DNA of 64,000 nucleotides from contig NZ_FNTA01000004.1 of assembly GCF_900105055.1 (NCBI RefSeq), positions 3,627,501-3,691,500 on the forward strand. Reading direction: 5' to 3'. The notes under the pieces were generated by a model. That model was not told the origin of the DNA and did no database searches. It worked only from the letters and a program-made list of their open reading frames with translations. Of this stretch, positions 59,931-64,000 are shown piece by piece. The stretch comes from Amycolatopsis lurida (GTDB taxonomy: Bacteria > Actinomycetota > Actinomycetes > Mycobacteriales > Pseudonocardiaceae). Both the position numbers and the translations under genes were made by a program. Every line of letters begins with the position of its first letter. The first letter of the stretch is position 1.

Positions 59931-59932
59931 TC
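59908..59932 (+). repeat. 25-bp direct repeat near the right att
   Basis: Identical to 47324-47348. It overlaps the last codons and the stop of int, 41 bp from the att core; a candidate Int/Xis arm site. Confidence 0.65.
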
Positions 59933-59973
59933 TTGGTCCTGGCTGTCCACAACGCATGGACCAGGCGAAAGAG

Positions 59974-60046
59974 TGGGCCGCCTGGGGCTCGAACCCAGAA
60001 CCTACGGATTAAAAGTCCGCAGCTCTACCAATTGAGCTAACGGCCC
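59974..60046 (-). tRNA. tRNA-Lys (UUU)
   Basis: A 73-base cloverleaf on the minus strand starting GGGCCGTTAGCTC. Acceptor stem GGGCCGT/GCGGCCC, D-arm GCTC...GAGC, anticodon stem GCGGA/TCCGT with loop CTTTTAA (anticodon UUU), T-arm CTGGG-TTCGAGC-CCCAG, discriminator A; CCA is not encoded. It is the intact target of the element array to its left. Confidence 0.96.
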
Positions 60047-60145
60047 GTGCGGCTGAGTCTAGTAGACCGCCGTCGGCCACCAGGATGCCGGGGCGGCCGC
60101 CGGAGCGCCACGGAATTGTCGGGGGTCTCTGCCATGCTCGGAGGC

Positions 60146-60685
60146 ATGGATACGGTACCCGAGGAGAACTACGCGGCCAGCTGGGAAGGCGACCGTCCGG
60201 AGCCTCCGCGCGTGGCGAGCGAGCGCGAGATCCTGACGTCCACCCTCGACTGGCATCGCCGCACCTTCGAGCTGAAGTGCCAGGGGCTGACGCCGGAGCA
60301 GATGGCCCTGCGGTCGGTGGAGCCGTCGAGCATGTCGCTGCACGGGCTGCTCAGGCACCTCACGGGCGTCGAGCGCTGGTGGTTCCGCCTGCAGTTCGCG
60401 GGCGAGGACGTCCCGTTGCTCTATTACTCCGACGAGTGGCCCGAGCAGGACTTCGAGGATCTGGGCGGTGATGTCGAGGAGGCGTGGGCGGCGTGGCGTG
60501 CGGAGTGCGTGCGGTCGCGGGAGATCGTGGCGGCCGCGTCGCTCGACGACACAGGCAAGGGCCGTCGCGACGGGGAGCCGTTCTCGCTGCGCTGGCTGCT
60601 GACCCATCACATCGCGGAGTACGCGCGCCACAACGGCCACGCCGACCTGCTGCGCGAGCGCGTCGACGGGAGGACAGGCCACTGA
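60146..60685 (+). CDS. DinB-family (DUF664) protein
   Basis: A 179-residue four-helix protein: SEREILTSTLDWHRRTFELK, SMSLHGLLRHLTGVERWWFR and SLRWLLTHHIAEYARHNGHADL. The spaced His residues (HL..., HH..., H-N-G-H-A-D) are the metal-binding pattern of DinB/DUF664 proteins, some of which are thiol transferases using mycothiol or bacillithiol. The GGH-like HNGHADLLRE at the end is diagnostic. Start ATG 60146 after GGAGGC; ATG 60134 is possible. It is the first chromosomal gene right of the array. Confidence 0.85.
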   Translation: MDTVPEENYAASWEGDRPEPPRVASEREILTSTLDWHRRTFELKCQGLTPEQMALRSVEPSSMSLHGLLRHLTGVERWWFRLQFAGEDVPLLYYSDEWPEQDFEDLGGDVEEAWAAWRAECVRSREIVAAASLDDTGKGRRDGEPFSLRWLLTHHIAEYARHNGHADLLRERVDGRTGH

Positions 60686-60710
60686 AATCCTGAAGTGCGA
60701 TGCTGGGCCG

Positions 60711-62084
60711 ATGAACGCCGATCCCGATTCCGGCCTCCTGTCCCCGGTCCGCGCCGGCACGCCCGCCGAGGCGGCCACGGGTGATCTCGCCTGGGTGCGG
60801 GCGCTGGTGGACACGGAGGCGGCGCTCGCCAGGGCGCAGGCCAGTACCGGGCTGATCCCGCGGGCCGCCGCGGAGGCGATCACCGAGGCCGCCGCGTCGG
60901 CCGAGATCGACGTGGTCGCGTTGGCGAGGGCGGCTCGTGAGACGGCGAACCCGGTCGTGGGGCTGATCAAGGAACTGACCGGGGCCGCCGGCACGGAGTA
61001 CGTCCATCGCGGCTCCACCAGCCAGGACATCTTCGACACCGCGATGATGCTGGTCGCCGCGCGGACGCGGGCGATCCTTGTCGCCGACCTCGAGGCGACG
61101 GCGGACGCGCTGGCGGACCTCGCTCGCACGCATCGCGACACGATCATGGCCGGGCGCACCCTCACCGCCCACGCGGTCCCGACCACGTTCGGGCTCAAGG
61201 CGGCGGGCTGGCGTCAGTTGACGCTCGACGCGCTCGCCAGGGTGAACCGTGTCGTCCTTCCGGTCTCGCTCGGTGGCGCGGCGGGCACGAGAGCCGCGTA
61301 CGCCGAGTACGCGCGCCTCGCCGACCTGCCCGACGGCTATCCGCAGCGGCTCCAGACGGCCTTCGCCGAGGAGACCGGTCTCGCCGAGACCACGCTCCCC
61401 TGGCACACCCTCCGCACCCCGACGGCCGACCTCGCGGCCGCCCTCGCGTTCACGGCCGCCGCGCTCGGGAAGATCGCGGTCGACGTCCAGTTCCTGACCC
61501 GCACCGAGGTCGGGGAGGTCACCGAACCGGCGGGTGAGGGCCGTGGCGGTTCCTCGGCGATGCCGCACAAGCGCAATCCGGTGCTCGCGACGCTGATCCG
61601 GTCGGCCGCGCTCCAGGTCCCGGTGCTGGCCACCGGTGTCACCCAGGCCCTGGTCTCCGAGGACGAACGGTCCGCGGGCGCGTGGCACGCCGAGTGGCAA
61701 CTGCTGCGCGAATGCCTGCGCCTGACCGGCGGTGCCGCGCACACGGCGGCCGAGCTCGCCCGTGGTCTGGTGGTCGACGACGAGCGCATGCGGGAGAACC
61801 TCGGCCTCACGCACGGCCAGATCGTCTCCGAGCGCCTGTCGACCGTGCTCGCCCCGCTGCTCGGCAAAGCGCGGGCCAAGGAGGTGCTTGGACGCGCCTC
61901 CAAGCTCGCGCTGGAGCAGGACAAGCCGCTCGGCGAGGTTCTTTCCGGCCTGCCGGAGATAACCGGAGTCCTCCCCGCGGATTCCCTCGCCGAGCTGCTG
62001 GATCCGGCGAACTACACCGGGTCGGCCGGAGTGCTCACCGACGCCGCACTGGAGGCCCGCGAAGAAATTCCGAAAACTCCTTGA
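60711..62084 (+). CDS. Fumarase/aspartase-superfamily lyase, PcaB-like
   Basis: A 457-residue lyase. The superfamily signature GSSAMPHKRNPV lies at about residues 280-291, with the early region STSQDIFDTAMM and TLTAHAVPTTFGLKAAGW. The N-terminal SPVRAGTPAEAATGDLAWVR and overall length match 3-carboxy-cis,cis-muconate cycloisomerase (PcaB), which acts in protocatechuate degradation. No other pca gene is in view, so an adenylosuccinate-lyase-like role in another pathway cannot be excluded. ATG 60711. Confidence 0.8.
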   Translation: MNADPDSGLLSPVRAGTPAEAATGDLAWVRALVDTEAALARAQASTGLIPRAAAEAITEAAASAEIDVVALARAARETANPVVGLIKELTGAAGTEYVHRGSTSQDIFDTAMMLVAARTRAILVADLEATADALADLARTHRDTIMAGRTLTAHAVPTTFGLKAAGWRQLTLDALARVNRVVLPVSLGGAAGTRAAYAEYARLADLPDGYPQRLQTAFAEETGLAETTLPWHTLRTPTADLAAALAFTAAALGKIAVDVQFLTRTEVGEVTEPAGEGRGGSSAMPHKRNPVLATLIRSAALQVPVLATGVTQALVSEDERSAGAWHAEWQLLRECLRLTGGAAHTAAELARGLVVDDERMRENLGLTHGQIVSERLSTVLAPLLGKARAKEVLGRASKLALEQDKPLGEVLSGLPEITGVLPADSLAELLDPANYTGSAGVLTDAALEAREEIPKTP

Positions 62085-62166
62085 ACCGGTCCCGCGCCGG
62101 CTCCGTGTAGGGGGTACAAGCTCACCGCGCCAAGCCGCGGAACCCCTACGAACAAGGAGAAATCCC

Positions 62167-63147
62167 ATGCTTCGCAAGCGTTTCGTCGTCGCAGCGGCGT
62201 CCGCGACCGTGGGCCTGGTCGTGCTGTCGGCCTGCTCCGGTGGCACCGAGACCGCGGCGCCGGCCGTCGCTCCCGCCGCCGCGGTGGCCGGGGCGGGAGG
62301 AAACGCCCCCGCGGCCAAGGGTGAGACCAAGGTGGCCGTGGCCGAAGCCGGCGACCTCGGCCAGGTGCTCGTCGACAAGGACGGGTTCACCTTGTACCGC
62401 TTCGACAAGGACAGCGCGAAGCCGCCGAAGTCCAATTGCGACGGTGACTGCGCGAAGATCTGGCCGCCGATGCTGGCCGAGGGCGAGGTCCAGATCGAGG
62501 GTGTGGACCAGGCGCTGGTCGGCGAAGTGACCCGCGCCGACGGACGCAAGCAGGTCACCGTCGGTGGCTGGGCGCTTTACCGCTACGCCAAGGACGCCAA
62601 GGCGGGCGAAGCGAAGGGACAGGGCGTCGGCAGCACTTGGTACGCCGCGAACGCCAAGGGGGGCAAAGCGGGCCAGGCAGCGAAGGAAGCTCCGGCCGAA
62701 GAAAAAGACGGTGCCACGAAGCTCATCGCGAGCAACGTCGACGGCATCGGACCGGCCATTGTGGACAAGGAGGGCTTCACGCTCTACATGTTCACCAAGG
62801 ACAAGAAGAACAAGCAGCCGACCTGCAACGGTGACTGCGCGAAGGCCTGGCCGCCGGTGCTCGCCGAGGGCGACGTCCAGCTCGAAGGCATCGACCAGAA
62901 GCTGCTCGGCACGGTGAAGCGCGCGGACGGCACCACGCAGGTCACCGTCGGCGGATGGGCCGTCTACCGCTACGCCAAGGACGCGAACGCCGGTGAAGCG
63001 AACGGGCACGGCGTCGGCGGCACGTGGTTCGTCATCGAGCCCGCCGGCTGCAAGAGCACCGCGCCGGTGAAGAACAAGGCCGCGCAGAGCGGGAACGCCG
63101 CCCCCAAGAAGGAGGAAGGCGCTCCCGCCCAGGAGTACGGCTACTGA
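62167..63147 (+). CDS. Lipoprotein with two COG4315 repeats (SCO0930-like)
   Basis: A 326-residue lipoprotein. The signal sequence ends in the lipobox LSAC (residues about 22-25). After an Ala-rich linker come two homologous about 110-residue domains, GFTLYRFDKDS...CDGDCAKIWPP and GFTLYMFTKDK...CNGDCAKAWPP, each closing in VGGWALYRY/VGGWAVYRY and GVGxTW. The paired Cys in each (SNCDGDCAK, PTCNGDCAK) are conserved in COG4315. Function is unknown in the family; a surface redox or ligand role is possible. Start ATG 62167 after AAGGAGAAA. An intrinsic terminator follows. Confidence 0.88.
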   Translation: MLRKRFVVAAASATVGLVVLSACSGGTETAAPAVAPAAAVAGAGGNAPAAKGETKVAVAEAGDLGQVLVDKDGFTLYRFDKDSAKPPKSNCDGDCAKIWPPMLAEGEVQIEGVDQALVGEVTRADGRKQVTVGGWALYRYAKDAKAGEAKGQGVGSTWYAANAKGGKAGQAAKEAPAEEKDGATKLIASNVDGIGPAIVDKEGFTLYMFTKDKKNKQPTCNGDCAKAWPPVLAEGDVQLEGIDQKLLGTVKRADGTTQVTVGGWAVYRYAKDANAGEANGHGVGGTWFVIEPAGCKSTAPVKNKAAQSGNAAPKKEEGAPAQEYGY

Positions 63148-63150
63148 CCC

Positions 63151-63747
63151 CTAGTGGGCGAGGCCCGGCGGTCGCTCATCACGAGCGATGGTCGGGCCTT
63201 TTTCATGCTTCGGCCGTCGCGTGCCGTCGGGAACGGGATCGACGGCCGTGGCGCTGTCGGCCCGGCCCGGCACCACGTTCTCCTCTTCGTCCTCGGGCAG
63301 CAGTACCTTGTGCCGCGCGGGCAGGAACGCGATCAGCAGCCCCAAGGCGGCGAGGCCGAGGTGCAGCCAGTTGTCCGTCGCGTTGAGGTTGAACGGGTTC
63401 CCCGCCTCCGAGACCGGATTGGACGAAACCGTCCCGGTGATCATCAGCCCCCAGACGAACAGCGCGCCGAAGGCGGCGAACGTCAGGAGACCGAAGACCC
63501 TGGACCGGCCCGAGCCGAAGGTCAGCAGCAGACCGATCGCGCCCAGTAGGACGAACGCGAGGTTGTAGAGGGGATTCACCGAGAATCCGAGCACCGTCGC
63601 GTCGCTGCGACCGGCGAAATCGGCGAACCCGGTCCTGGTGAAGCCCACGATCCCGAACACCAGGAAGGCCAGGCTCGACAGCCCGGCGAGAACCTGCGCG
63701 GGTTGGACACCCGCCGTCCGGATACGAGCGCGTTGTGCACGTGCCAT
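63151..63747 (-). CDS. DUF4383 membrane protein
   Basis: A 198-residue protein with four membrane segments (VLAGLSSLAFLVFGIVGF, LYNLAFVLLGAIGLLLTF, VFGLLTFAAFGALFVWGLMI, WLHLGLAALGLLIAFLPA), the DUF4383 layout, including the NPLYNL and NATDNWLHL stretches. A charged cytoplasmic tail follows. The ATG at 63747 is chosen as it begins just before the first segment. Its last codons overlap the terminator hairpin of the convergent lipoprotein gene. Function unknown; often regarded as stress-associated in actinobacteria. Confidence 0.85.
   Translation of the reverse strand: MARAQRARIRTAGVQPAQVLAGLSSLAFLVFGIVGFTRTGFADFAGRSDATVLGFSVNPLYNLAFVLLGAIGLLLTFGSGRSRVFGLLTFAAFGALFVWGLMITGTVSSNPVSEAGNPFNLNATDNWLHLGLAALGLLIAFLPARHKVLLPEDEEENVVPGRADSATAVDPVPDGTRRPKHEKGPTIARDERPPGLAH
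63161..63203 (+). terminator. Intrinsic terminator of the lipoprotein gene
   Basis: AGGCCCG...CGGGCCT forms the outer stem with an inner CGCTC/GAGCG stem, followed by TTTTT. It begins 14 bp after the lipoprotein stop codon and lies within the last codons of the convergent DUF4383 gene. Confidence 0.85.
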
Positions 63748-63879
63748 TGCTCCGCCTCCCAGAGTTGGCGACCTTGATTCAGGCTTGGCTGCCGGATACC
63801 CCAGGGCCCTCCCGGGCAAACCGAGGCGGCCGAACGGCCTAGCCGTGAACACGATCGGGTGATCCGGTCAACAAGTCGT

Positions 63880-64000
63880 GTGGGCAAGGTGAGCGGAGTC
63901 GTCCTCCTGGTGGGGCTGTGCGTGGGAGCCATTCTCGCGATGGTGCTGATTCCGTTGCCGCGTCCGGGCCCGGCGGCGGTCGCGGTCGCGGCGTCGGGGG
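63880..64000 (+). CDS. Start of a membrane-anchored protein (truncated by the window)
   Basis: GTG at 63880 or 63889 opens a frame with one hydrophobic segment, VVLLVGLCVGAILAMVLIPL, then PRPGPAAVAVAAS at the window end. It is divergent from the DUF4383 gene. No clear ribosome site is seen. The product cannot be named. Confidence 0.5.
   Translation, partial: MGKVSGVVLLVGLCVGAILAMVLIPLPRPGPAAVAVAASG

Larger units (their letters stand above)
22267..60008. mobile_element. Tandem array of integrated elements at tRNA-Lys(UUU)
   Basis: Copies of the tRNA-Lys 3' end lie at about 22267, 25421, 40984 and 47169, all in the orientation of the intact gene at 59974-60046. They divide the region into four segments. 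Integrase sequence sits at the right end of segments 1 (frameshifted), 2 (C-terminal tail only) and 4 (intact). Decay increases to the left, as expected if each new element inserts beside the tRNA gene. Confidence 0.75.
47169..60008. mobile_element. Actinomycete integrative and conjugative element (AICE)
   Basis: About 12.8 kb between identical 36-bp att repeats, with int next to the tRNA gene. The gene order from left is: cargo (DUF262, HEPN, methyltransferase), XRE regulator, flavoprotein, small genes, pra, small genes, tra (FtsK-like), rep, xis, int. This is the pSAM2-type module set for conjugation as double-stranded DNA, replication and site-specific integration. All core genes are intact, so it may still be mobile. 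Confidence 0.88.

Overview
This is a high-GC actinomycete chromosome segment. The gene set is that of a Pseudonocardiaceae, most like Amycolatopsis: F420-type PPOX oxidoreductase, Mce protein, type VII-style Rhs toxin, ECF41 sigma factor, an AMED_5909-family small protein and a pSAM2-type integrative element. The genus is inferred from protein families; no rRNA is present.

Bases 1-21,921 are ordinary chromosome. They hold the end of an mce gene, a MerR/PPOX pair divergent from a short-chain dehydrogenase, a secreted alpha/beta hydrolase, a NarL-type two-component system, a GNAT enzyme, a cold-shock protein and a purine (NCS2) permease. Next come a 1480-residue WXG/Rhs polymorphic toxin, an amidohydrolase, and a hydrolase with what looks like an attenuator leader peptide. 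They continue with a SalK-like protein, a DHFR-like reductase, a small MerR-like regulator behind a perfect terminator hairpin, an ECF41 sigma factor with its COE partner genes, an antibiotic-biosynthesis-type monooxygenase, and an ArsR/SRPBCC pair.

Bases 22,267-60,046 are a mobile-element hotspot at the 3' end of a tRNA-Lys(UUU) gene (59,974-60,046, minus strand). Copies of the tRNA 3' end lie at about 22,267, 25,421, 40,984 and 47,169 in addition to the intact gene, so at least four elements appear to have inserted one after another, oldest on the left. Segment 1 holds an unknown Cys-rich protein and a frameshifted integrase. Segment 2 is a 15-kb toxin cassette on the minus strand: a giant LamG/DNRLRE surface protein, a 2070-residue Rhs protein with HINT domain and C-terminal toxin, an overlapping candidate immunity gene and a decayed orphan toxin tip. 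Segment 3 has a secreted PGRS/RTX hybrid, a small RTX protein and three tandem GAF-ANTAR regulators. Segment 4 (47,169-60,008) is an apparently complete AICE: Pra activator, FtsK-like Tra, rolling-circle Rep, Xis and Int. It carries a three-gene cargo of DUF262 protein, HEPN RNase and DNA methyltransferase, a probable anti-phage system and the most promising candidate for an undescribed system here.

Bases 60,047-64,000 return to chromosome: a DinB-like protein, a PcaB-type lyase, a COG4315-repeat lipoprotein, a DUF4383 membrane protein and the start of one more gene.
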